The position numbers and the translations under genes are program-made. DNA of 64,000 bases from a bacterium (GTDB lineage: Bacteria > Vulcanimicrobiota > Vulcanimicrobiia > Vulcanimicrobiales > Vulcanimicrobiaceae), in NCBI GenBank assembly GCA_021805775.1, contig JAJZED010000002.1, forward strand, positions 24,390 to 88,389, written 5' to 3'. The notes under the pieces were generated by a model, which saw only the letters and a list, made by a program, of their open reading frames with translations, had not been told where the DNA came from and searched no databases. Below are positions 35,797-43,310 of this stretch, in pieces (position 1 is the stretch's first letter; every line of letters starts with the position of its first letter).

Positions 35797-36549
35797 ATGA
35801 ACATTATCTACCAGTCTTCGAACATCCGAGTCGCCGAGTTTCTTGATGCCGATGGCGACATGCAGAGGCAGCTCTTTTTCGGACCCGATTTTTTAAGTTG
35901 CCAAGGAGCCCTTAAAACATCACGGCCCCTCTATCAACTCCACGAATTCACACGCCACTTAACTTACGCCGCATTCACACCGGCGGTTCCTTTAGTCCGC
36001 ATACTCTTTCTAGGCCTCGGCGCAGGAATCGCCATTCATGCAACAGAGAAGTTTTTTCCAAGTGCGCACGTGGACATTGTAGATTATAACCGGGAGCTCT
36101 TTGAAATTTCGCACAAATATTTTTTCGACCTCGAACAGCCAGGGTTCTCACTGATTTCCGATGACGCGGCCACATTTATCTTACAATCGACATCCACCTA
36201 CGATCTAATATGCTGCGACATCTGGGGTCCATCACTCGAGACGCCGACTTTTCTACGAAACGCCGACTTTTACGATGCGGTTCGGGCACGCTTACGCGAA
36301 GGTGGATCGTTCGCTATTAATATCTCAGCAAACGAACATAAACGGGTATCGGAAATGCTCGCGCACCGCTTTCTGTCGACGATCTCATTACGAGGAAACA
36401 ACGCCTTCTTCATAAGTTCGGATCAGCCACGCATCGAACCACACATGGCCCCGCCCAAAGACACCCTAGCAACCTACAATATCGACGTCGAAGCGATTAC
36501 TAACGCCTCGATCTCGATTCGTTCGCGAGAACCGAGCTCGTTCGACTAG
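35797..36549 (+). CDS. Spermidine-synthase-like methyltransferase-fold protein
   Basis: The product has 250 residues. The Rossmann-like core reads RILFLGLGAGIAIHATEKFF, then VDIVDYNRELFEISHKYF and YDLICCDIW, as in the polyamine-synthase (PF01564-type) family. The family's usual catalytic Asp/Tyr pair is not clearly kept, and it lacks the N-terminal domain of true spermidine synthases, so a different small-molecule transfer is likely. Base composition is visibly AT-richer than the window average. It is convergent with the FemAB-like gene four bases away. Confidence 0.65.
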   Translation: MNIIYQSSNIRVAEFLDADGDMQRQLFFGPDFLSCQGALKTSRPLYQLHEFTRHLTYAAFTPAVPLVRILFLGLGAGIAIHATEKFFPSAHVDIVDYNRELFEISHKYFFDLEQPGFSLISDDAATFILQSTSTYDLICCDIWGPSLETPTFLRNADFYDAVRARLREGGSFAINISANEHKRVSEMLAHRFLSTISLRGNNAFFISSDQPRIEPHMAPPKDTLATYNIDVEAITNASISIRSREPSSFD

Positions 36550-36553
36550 CATT

Positions 36554-37939
36554 TTAAATTGCATCCGTTGGAATTTGGTGAACGTATCGACTTTCCACAT
36601 TATCTGAGAAGCCGTGCTTAAAAAACGTTAAATCTATTTCTCTTTTTGAAGCCTTTCTTGTGCCGTAGCCGTCGATCGAAATTGGAGCGCCGAATAAGCG
36701 TCCTAAATGAAATTCTTGATTCCCTCTTAGCTTCGCACGTTGTATCGCATTAAAAACATTCCAGTGAGACGGGCTACGATTTTCCCACACCAAAGTGGAG
36801 CCGCCCAGCGCGTAATAGGATTTCCCCCCCGCGTCACTGGTGATAACGACGCCACAGGCTTCGCCGTCGCGAAGATAGGATATAGACACCTCGCCATCCC
36901 CATTCTTGCACATATGAACGGCCTCGTCGAACAATTGCCGGTTAAAGGCATCACCATATCGTGTATATGTGTGTTCCTGAGCTTTTCGGAGCGCAGACAA
37001 AACCTCAGCGACTCGGGCGTCGTCAAGTTGTGAACCGCTCAAATAGCGCATTTGCAAATTATCCCGTCCCCAATTAATCGACGACTTATAACTCTTGCGA
37101 ACGTTTCTATAAATGGCATCAACGCCACGTGTAAGGTCGACGACAGGCCTATCCCAGACTTCCAAAGCGTAATGCAAATGACTCCCAAGGCTTCGAGAAA
37201 GCGCAGGGAAGCTCGCCGCGTCTTCCTGAATGCTATAAATGCGTATGCCGTAGGATCGAGACATCAACTTTAAATACGGACCTAAAAATTTATAAACCAA
37301 ACGTCTATCGCTCGGCGCCCTGCAAAACACCTCAGCCGGCATTCCCGGCATGCCTTCAACCCATTTTATCCACGACGCAACGTGATCTGGATAGACGAGC
37401 ATCGGAACGACAGCCGCCACGCGCCCGTCTACCACAATTAGAAATGAGACGTTGTCAACTTCCGGTCTTTCCGGGCGACCATCAAAGCCTTCAATTCCAA
37501 CCAAACCGGCATACGGCAAACCGGGATGGTAGATATTGCTTCCGATCCCTTTCAGATTCAAAAGTCGCAGAAATTTCAGCGGCTCGGACGCGTAGGAGAC
37601 TACCTCCACCTTGTCATTCGAAGCTGCGTTTGGCCCCGCTTTAGCAACAATTCCTGCGATCGATTCTCCAATCGATCGAACCGATCCAGCAGTCATCCGC
37701 CTCGCCATTCGAAGAGCACCCAATGCATGGTCTGAGCGGTCGCTTTCTCGGCATATTGCTGCGACGACAATAAGAGTTCCGATCAAGCGAATGGTTTCCG
37801 CAGGATGACCTATAAGTTTGCGTACCGGTTCGCACCAGGCCACACCATTGATATCAATATCTTCGAAAGATATCTCTACCTCGACCTTCGTAGGCGTGCC
37901 GTTAACATTCAGAATCGTTGACCCCGATGCTCCGCTCAC
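36554..37939 (-). CDS. FemAB/GNAT-type acyl- or aminoacyltransferase
   Basis: The product has 461 residues. The C-terminal half resembles the FemAB-related GNAT domain of exopolysaccharide and peptidoglycan-bridge systems: VDAIYRNVRKSYKSSINWGR, then SYLRDGEACGVVITSDAGGK and SYYALGGS, ending in HLGRLFGAPISIDGYG. The first ~130 residues are not recognised. It starts with GTG directly after the TAG of the methyltransferase gene. Composition is AT-rich. Attachment of an acyl or aminoacyl group to a surface sugar is the likely role. Confidence 0.6.
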   Translation of the reverse strand: MSGASGSTILNVNGTPTKVEVEISFEDIDINGVAWCEPVRKLIGHPAETIRLIGTLIVVAAICRESDRSDHALGALRMARRMTAGSVRSIGESIAGIVAKAGPNAASNDKVEVVSYASEPLKFLRLLNLKGIGSNIYHPGLPYAGLVGIEGFDGRPERPEVDNVSFLIVVDGRVAAVVPMLVYPDHVASWIKWVEGMPGMPAEVFCRAPSDRRLVYKFLGPYLKLMSRSYGIRIYSIQEDAASFPALSRSLGSHLHYALEVWDRPVVDLTRGVDAIYRNVRKSYKSSINWGRDNLQMRYLSGSQLDDARVAEVLSALRKAQEHTYTRYGDAFNRQLFDEAVHMCKNGDGEVSISYLRDGEACGVVITSDAGGKSYYALGGSTLVWENRSPSHWNVFNAIQRAKLRGNQEFHLGRLFGAPISIDGYGTRKASKREIDLTFFKHGFSDNVESRYVHQIPTDAI

Positions 37940-38665
37940 CTATAAAGTCCTATGAATACGACGAAGAATCGCGTCAAACCGATAGTGGGATGCGTAAAAC
38001 TCTTTAGGCATAAGACGAACTTCGCACGTCCATCCGGTGCGATAAGCAAGATCGATAAACTCAGGCCGTGACCGCCAGCGGCCAATCTGCGAGCGGTGAG
38101 TTTTTAAAAGCGATCGCTCCACCGAGTCATTTTGATAAAATAAATGCGCTCGTTCCAAGTCCGGGTTATTTCCTATATACAACACTTCAATATTCGGGCA
38201 ACAGGTTGACAACTGACCGAGCAAATGTTCGCCGTCATCTTCACTAAAATACGAAAAACTGCCATAACAAAGCGCTTTATTTAGTCTAGGGTATTGCGAC
38301 TGTGAAGAAATAAACGAACGCACGTCGCTTTTGTCAAACTCAAAATTCGGAGGATCGGCAAAATGAGTTTTTGCGACTTCTATGAGATATTCCGACGAAT
38401 CGATGCCGCGAAAATGGGAAATGTCACCGAAGAACTCTTTTGAAAGGGCCCCGTTGCCACACGCGATATCCAAGAGGCCGTCGCTTGAACGAAAGGCAAG
38501 GCCATCGCGAACAGCGTCGACAATCATTTTTATCTGCTCTGTTCCGATTGCTTTGCCATTTACCGTTCGCCTTACCTGGCCCCAAAAATCGTCCGAAGGA
38601 AGGGTTTTTGGATATTCATCATAGTCGTATTTCGGATAGACTCGATCGTCGGCGGGATCCGCCAT
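37940..38665 (-). CDS. SAM-dependent class I methyltransferase
   Basis: The product has 241 residues from ATG 38665. Motif I is GLLDIACGNGALSKEFFG with the next acidic residue in HFRGIDSSEYLIEVAK, then CYGSFSYFSEDDGEHLL. The C-terminal part is not recognised. ATG at 38665 sits one base after the TAA of the glycosyltransferase gene, while the longer open frame would overlap it by 65 bases. Confidence 0.78.
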   Translation of the reverse strand: MADPADDRVYPKYDYDEYPKTLPSDDFWGQVRRTVNGKAIGTEQIKMIVDAVRDGLAFRSSDGLLDIACGNGALSKEFFGDISHFRGIDSSEYLIEVAKTHFADPPNFEFDKSDVRSFISSQSQYPRLNKALCYGSFSYFSEDDGEHLLGQLSTCCPNIEVLYIGNNPDLERAHLFYQNDSVERSLLKTHRSQIGRWRSRPEFIDLAYRTGWTCEVRLMPKEFYASHYRFDAILRRIHRTL

Positions 38666-38666
38666 T

Positions 38667-40076
38667 TTATTTTCCCGTCCGATCGATCCGCGAGCGCCGA
38701 ACGCGTGCATCGATCGTCTGATGAGCGGCATCTAAGATGCTTAAGTACTCATTCGTTAGGTACTTTCCGCCGCTCCCGCGGCCCGCCAGTTCAATAAACA
38801 TATCCAATTCCGGATAATCCGCGCGATTTGGACGATAGAGCTCAACGAAAAGGCGTGCCATTGCTTGCAAATAGCCGTCGTCTTTTACCCATCCGCGATC
38901 TGCGGCCCACCTAAGAATAAATTCCCATTCGAATATGCCAGCCGCGTAAATTGGGCCCTTCGTTTTAGAATTTTGAGCGGCATGCCGACGAAATGCACTG
39001 CCGAGATTCCCAACGAGCGCCACCCGAAGACCGGCGTCGAACAAATTGCAATATAATGCTACGTCGGTCAAAAAGCGCATTCTACGGCCATGGAGCATGA
39101 ACGGGTTGTCCAGTTGAAGAAGGGCGTCTTTCGAAACGAGAATATTACTCGGCTCGCCGATCACGTTTTCGGAACGCGCAATTACTCGATCGGCAAATTC
39201 TTTTTCGTCGATCGTTCGTGGTTCCTGAAAGCCAAAAGGAATAGTCGCAGCGTCGATTCGGCCACGATCGTCGACTTCATACCGCGAATGGAAGGCCATG
39301 TCCGCTTCATAACGTTGGGCGATATCCACCAATGTAGAAAGCGAATTCGGCAATAAATAATCGTCGTCAAATATGAATTTGAGATAAGTTCCGCGCGACT
39401 TCTCTATGAGATAATCGCGATTTGCGCCTGGTTCCTGGCGGCGGGGATTGCTGAGATATCGAATTCGGGTATCTTGCCATTTCGAAACGACAGATTGTAC
39501 TGCGTCGCCGATCGAGTCGTCACTGATAAGTATCTCGAAATCCTGGTACGTTTGAGCGAGGGCGCTTAAAATGCAGGTATCAAGAAAATCCGGCCTAAAA
39601 GCAGGGATGAGGATCGATACAGATGGCGCCTCGCTAGGTTCGCTAGCGGAGATCCCGGCTCCGTAGGGAGCGCGGCACTCTTCTCGCCCGAATCTCAGAT
39701 AGTGGTAGAACGGCTCTAGGCCTGCCGCGGCGACATCGGCGTTACATTCAAGATACTTTTTCGGATCGAAGCCGGGCCTTGGGAACCGTCCTTCCTTCCA
39801 GCCATAATTTACGTAATGGCTGACGGGGTCAATACCGGAGCGTGCCACATCGGCGTTCGATGACCGATAGTAGGGACTGTCAAATTCAACTCGGACCACG
39901 CGCGATATGGAATCGTCCGGGCGATGGACGTCTTGCTGCATCATTCTCCAAGAAGGCTCGGTCGCGATGACGGTCGTCGTAATAGCTCGGTGCGGGGTGC
40001 CGTTTTCAGGGGAAGCCGCGGCCGGAACACTCCCAAGATGATTCTTCGCCCATAGCGCCAATAACCTCCGTTGCAT
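38667..40076 (-). CDS. GT2-family glycosyltransferase with N-terminal surface-glycan repeats
   Basis: The product has up to 469 residues. Residues about 65-135 hold two copies of a motif of the form FDxxYYxxxNADVAxxGxxP-HYxxxGxxEGR ([40 protein letters not shown]), common in GT2 enzymes of glycan clusters. The GT-A domain follows: VSILIPAFRPDFLDTCILSA, then FEILISDDSIGDA and the DxD region FIFDDDYLLP. The annotated ATG at 40076 overlaps the divergent ATG at 40075 in the same CATG. ATG 39944 or 39941, after GGAG, would be a plausible shorter start. Confidence 0.82.
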   Translation of the reverse strand: MQRRLLALWAKNHLGSVPAAASPENGTPHRAITTTVIATEPSWRMMQQDVHRPDDSISRVVRVEFDSPYYRSSNADVARSGIDPVSHYVNYGWKEGRFPRPGFDPKKYLECNADVAAAGLEPFYHYLRFGREECRAPYGAGISASEPSEAPSVSILIPAFRPDFLDTCILSALAQTYQDFEILISDDSIGDAVQSVVSKWQDTRIRYLSNPRRQEPGANRDYLIEKSRGTYLKFIFDDDYLLPNSLSTLVDIAQRYEADMAFHSRYEVDDRGRIDAATIPFGFQEPRTIDEKEFADRVIARSENVIGEPSNILVSKDALLQLDNPFMLHGRRMRFLTDVALYCNLFDAGLRVALVGNLGSAFRRHAAQNSKTKGPIYAAGIFEWEFILRWAADRGWVKDDGYLQAMARLFVELYRPNRADYPELDMFIELAGRGSGGKYLTNEYLSILDAAHQTIDARVRRSRIDRTGK

Positions 40077-40989
40077 GGCGCGCTATCATCGGCACTTCGG
40101 GCTCGAGCGGGACCCTTTTCTGGACACCGCGGATCCGTTTTTTTATTGCGAACTCGGCGCATTGGCGAAAGCCCGAACGCGGCTCACCGCTTCGGTCGAT
40201 GCCTCGCGCGGCATGACGGTCGTGCTGGGCGAACCGGGCACCGGGAAGACGAGCCTCTGTGCGGCACTCGAACAAGAACTGCTCTCCGACGACGCGATCG
40301 TCCTGGGAAAGATCCTCGATCCCACCTTCGCCAGCGACACCGAGTTTTTGGTGGCGGTCGGCAAGGTCTTCGGGCTCGCGCTTCCTCCGCGTTCCAGCGC
40401 GGCGCTCAAGAACGCGCTGAAGAACTTTCTCTTTGAATCGGCGATCCTCGAGAAGCGGACACTGGTCCTCATTATCGATGAAGCCCAGAACCTGAGCGAT
40501 GCGAATCTCGAGGCGTTACGCATGTTGCTCAATTTCCAAGTCCCGGCGAAAAAGCTCCTCAATATTCTGCTCTTCGGCCAAAGCGAACTCGCCCTGCGCA
40601 TCGAGGCGCGCGGGAATCTCGCCGACCGAGTGGACGGCTGGTTGCGGCTCGATCGCCTCGATGATGGAATGGCTTCGGCGCTGCTCGACTACCGGCTGAC
40701 CCGCGCCGGGTTGCCGCCCGGCCGAGCGATCTTCTCCCCCGAAGCACGTGAAGTGCTCATCCGCGCCGCCGCCGGGCTTCCGCGCCGTCTTACGATGCTC
40801 GCCCACCTCGCCATGGAAGAGGCGGCGGATCGGAGCGCCCCGCTCGTTCTCGAAGATCACGTTCGCAGTGCGCTTTTCGCTCGGGGCATCGAGATGCCGA
40901 CGACGCCTCCCGCACCTGCAGCCGCGCACCGCTCTTCGCCGCATGAATCGTTCTTCGCGCGGCTCTTTCGGCGATTCGCCACGAAGTAG
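40075..40989 (+). CDS. ExeA/MshM-like AAA ATPase
   Basis: The product has 304 residues and opens with the family pattern HRHFGLERDPF. Walker A GEPGTGKT is at 52-59 and Walker B LVLIIDEAQNLSD at about 129-141, with a sensor-type NILLFGQSEL after it. ExeA-like ATPases help place secretion or pilus complexes, often with a peptidoglycan-binding C-terminus; here the C-terminus is a short basic tail instead. It is followed after six bases by a Pro/Ala-linker protein that may be its partner. Confidence 0.82.
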   Translation: MARYHRHFGLERDPFLDTADPFFYCELGALAKARTRLTASVDASRGMTVVLGEPGTGKTSLCAALEQELLSDDAIVLGKILDPTFASDTEFLVAVGKVFGLALPPRSSAALKNALKNFLFESAILEKRTLVLIIDEAQNLSDANLEALRMLLNFQVPAKKLLNILLFGQSELALRIEARGNLADRVDGWLRLDRLDDGMASALLDYRLTRAGLPPGRAIFSPEAREVLIRAAAGLPRRLTMLAHLAMEEAADRSAPLVLEDHVRSALFARGIEMPTTPPAPAAAHRSSPHESFFARLFRRFATK

Positions 40990-40995
40990 CCGACG

Positions 40996-42453
40996 ATGGC
41001 GAAGCGCCCCGACTTCGAAGCGAGCGCCGATATGCGGCTGCTCGAACTCCAGCGTCAGGCCGCCGGGGCGCCCATCCGCGAGACTCGGTGGGAGCCGAGC
41101 TCCGCGGATCTCGACGACCTCGAAGATGCGCCACGGGTCGACGACGCGCCGATCGCCCCGTCGACTGGGGCGATCCTCCATCTCGCGCTCGCGGCCGGGC
41201 CGGAGCGCGGGCTCATTCCCGGCGCCCTGGTCAGCGTCACGCTGGCGCTCACCAACGACGGCGGACTCGCGGCCGAGGATATTCGGCTCTCGCTTCCGCT
41301 CCCGGCTGCCTCGCGCTATCGGTCGGGAACGCTCCAACGCGACGGTCGCCCGCTCGACGACGAGCGCGCCGACGAACTCCTCGGCGAGGGCCTGAGCATC
41401 GGGACGCTCGCCCCCGGAGAGCGCTGCACGATCTCCTATCGCATCGAAGTCGGCGCCGGCGTGACGCCGCTCCTCCTCCTTCCGCACGCGCGCTCGCGGA
41501 ACGCTGCGGTGATCGGCGCACGGCCGCTGAGGCTTGCCCGCGGCAGCAGCGGGACGGCATTCACCGCCGCAGTTCGGAGCGAGCTCGCCGACACGAACCC
41601 GGTGCCCGCCGAGCGGGTCGAGGAGCTACCGATCTACGAACTCGACGAGGAAGAGCAACTCGAATACGAAGCGACCGCAGCCGCGCTGTCGAGCGCTGCG
41701 CCCCCGGTCGCCAAGCCTGCGGAACGAGAGCTCCCCGAAGCGAGTGCGCCCACGCCCTCCGCACCCGAACCGACGCCTGCGCCTGCCCCTGCGCCTGCGC
41801 CTATGCCTACGCCTGCGCGGGCCCTACCCTCGTCCCCATCTTTGCATCGCCGCCTCGATCGGCCATCCGTTGCGTTCTTCGAGCGCTCCTTTGCAGCGGG
41901 TCGGGGCGCGACGCTCGTCACGCACGCGCTCTTCGCATCGTCGCTGGCCTGCGTCGACGGGGAGTCATCTCCGCTGCTCGCCCACTTCGATCGCCAGGCG
42001 GCGCTGCTCCATCGCATTACGCTGCATGCAAAGCTTGGCCGCGCCGAGAAGCTCGCGGCCTACGCAGGCGAGTCGTTCGAACCAACGATTGCCGTCGATC
42101 TGCCGCCACCGGCACCGGCAAAAGACGAAGTGGTGCTGACGCTCGAAGTCACCGGTGAAGTTCGCGAACGCGTTGCCGCTGCCATCGGCGGCGACCGCCC
42201 GTGGGATTTCCATCGCGCCCGCCGGATCGAACTCGCGCTCATGGCCGACGCGATCGTCAGTGCATCGCCGAACGAGCGCGAATCGAGCCTCGATCGTGAA
42301 GCACTCGCCGAGTATCGATCGCTCTGGCAGGCAGCGCTGCAAAGGCTTTTCGTGCGCGCACGTCTGGAACCGAGTATCGCCGTCGTTCAGAGCAGCGATG
42401 CGACGCTCGATACGGCGGCACGTCGAGTGATCGATCGGATGAAACGCAGCTAA
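40996..42453 (+). CDS. Two-domain protein with DUF11-like segment and Pro/Ala linker
   Basis: Function not recognised. The 485-residue protein has an N-terminal region (about 55-185) reminiscent of DUF11/conserved-repeat beta domains (GALVSVTLALTNDGGLAAED, APGERCTISYRIEVGAGV), then an acidic patch ELDEEEQLEYEA, a Pro-Ala-Thr linker (about 250-285) and a helical C-terminal domain. There is no signal peptide. Its close pairing with the ExeA-like ATPase suggests a joint cytoplasmic or regulatory function near the flagellar genes. Confidence 0.65.
   Translation: MAKRPDFEASADMRLLELQRQAAGAPIRETRWEPSSADLDDLEDAPRVDDAPIAPSTGAILHLALAAGPERGLIPGALVSVTLALTNDGGLAAEDIRLSLPLPAASRYRSGTLQRDGRPLDDERADELLGEGLSIGTLAPGERCTISYRIEVGAGVTPLLLLPHARSRNAAVIGARPLRLARGSSGTAFTAAVRSELADTNPVPAERVEELPIYELDEEEQLEYEATAAALSSAAPPVAKPAERELPEASAPTPSAPEPTPAPAPAPAPMPTPARALPSSPSLHRRLDRPSVAFFERSFAAGRGATLVTHALFASSLACVDGESSPLLAHFDRQAALLHRITLHAKLGRAEKLAAYAGESFEPTIAVDLPPPAPAKDEVVLTLEVTGEVRERVAAAIGGDRPWDFHRARRIELALMADAIVSASPNERESSLDREALAEYRSLWQAALQRLFVRARLEPSIAVVQSSDATLDTAARRVIDRMKRS
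41770..41818. repeat. Low-complexity CCTGCG repeat coding a Pro-Ala linker
   Basis: Successive CCTGCG-type hexamers encode PAPAPAPAPMPTPA in the linker of the protein at 40996-42453. The variation within the hexamers suggests an old, diverging tract. Confidence 0.6.
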
Positions 42454-42475
42454 GCCGCCCGCGCGGCCGCCTCTT

Positions 42476-42898
42476 CTACTGCTGAGAATCGAGCCCGGCG
42501 CGGCGCGGCGGGATCGTGTTCGCACCTATCGACCGCGCGTAGGCCTTAAATTTCACGAAGGTCTTCAACCGTTCGCCGAGCTCTTCGTGGTAAGCGCTCA
42601 AACGAACGATCTGTCGTTCGCGGATGGCATGAATGCGTTCGAGCCGCTCGCGCACCAAGGTATCGAATGCATCGTCCCGATCGAGATCCTCGCGCTCGAG
42701 TTCCTTTTCCAACGAATGGGTAATGCGGCGCGCGGCCCCGATCGCCGCATCGAGTCGCTCCCAGTCGTGCTCCTGCAGCGCCGCTTCGAGATCCGCGCAC
42801 GAACGTTCGAGCGCACCGATCTCGGCGAGTGCCGCCGAGCGCGCCAAGCTATCCGACGGCGGCAAAGCCGCTGCTCGTACGAGAAGTGCCCTCGTCAT
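42476..42898 (-). CDS. Small helical protein after fliS, possibly FliT-like chaperone
   Basis: From ATG 42898 the product has 140 residues, almost all helical, with heptad-like stretches (EIGALERSCADLEAALQEHD, THSLEKELEREDLDRDDAFD). Position directly after fliS, overlapping it by 50 bases, and size suggest a FliT/FlgN-type flagellar export chaperone; sequence alone does not prove it. A TTG at 42847, one base past the fliS stop, is an alternative start that would avoid the overlap. The gene ends convergently with the Pro/Ala-linker protein gene. Confidence 0.5.
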   Translation of the reverse strand: MTRALLVRAAALPPSDSLARSAALAEIGALERSCADLEAALQEHDWERLDAAIGAARRITHSLEKELEREDLDRDDAFDTLVRERLERIHAIRERQIVRLSAYHEELGERLKTFVKFKAYARSIGANTIPPRRAGLDSQQ

Positions 42899-43295
42899 CA
42901 TCCGAACGCTGCATCGCCTTCCATTGCGACACGGCCTCGGCCCAGGTCTTGCGATAATCGACGAAATCCGGGAGCAAGCGTTCGACGCGGCCGACATCTT
43001 TTTGCATGTTGGCCATCACCAATTCATGGTGCCAAAATTCATAGACGCGGAAAAGATTCACCGAGAGCTCCCCGCCGATCTCCATATCGAGGGCTCCCAT
43101 CAGCACTGCAAGCGCGCGTTGTGCGCGAAGAAGCGCGCGATGGATTCCTTCGATATCGCCGACGTCAGCATGCATTTTTTCAATCGCTTGCTGCGCGGCC
43201 ACGACCAAGATATCGAAGACGCGAACGATGAGGTCTTCTTTCGAAGCCGTCAAGATCGCCGTTTCGACGTATTTGTCGTTTGCCGAACGCGTCAC
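42849..43295 (-). CDS. fliS: Flagellar export chaperone FliS
   Basis: FliS holds flagellin monomers for export. The 148-residue helical protein has the family start YVETAILTASKEDLIVRVFD and AAQQAIEKM. The start is GTG 43295, just after fliD. It is in the flaG-fliD-fliS order usual for many bacteria and would be expressed from the sigma-28-like promoter at 45855-45882. Confidence 0.88.
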   Translation of the reverse strand: MTRSANDKYVETAILTASKEDLIVRVFDILVVAAQQAIEKMHADVGDIEGIHRALLRAQRALAVLMGALDMEIGGELSVNLFRVYEFWHHELVMANMQKDVGRVERLLPDFVDYRKTWAEAVSQWKAMQRSDDDEGTSRTSSGFAAVG

Positions 43296-43310
43296 GTGGT
43301 TGCTGTATCC

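Noticed and set aside
32413-40076. Island as a prophage or integrative element
   Set aside because: No integrase, transposase, phage structural gene, tRNA or flanking direct repeats were seen; gene content is glycan synthesis only.
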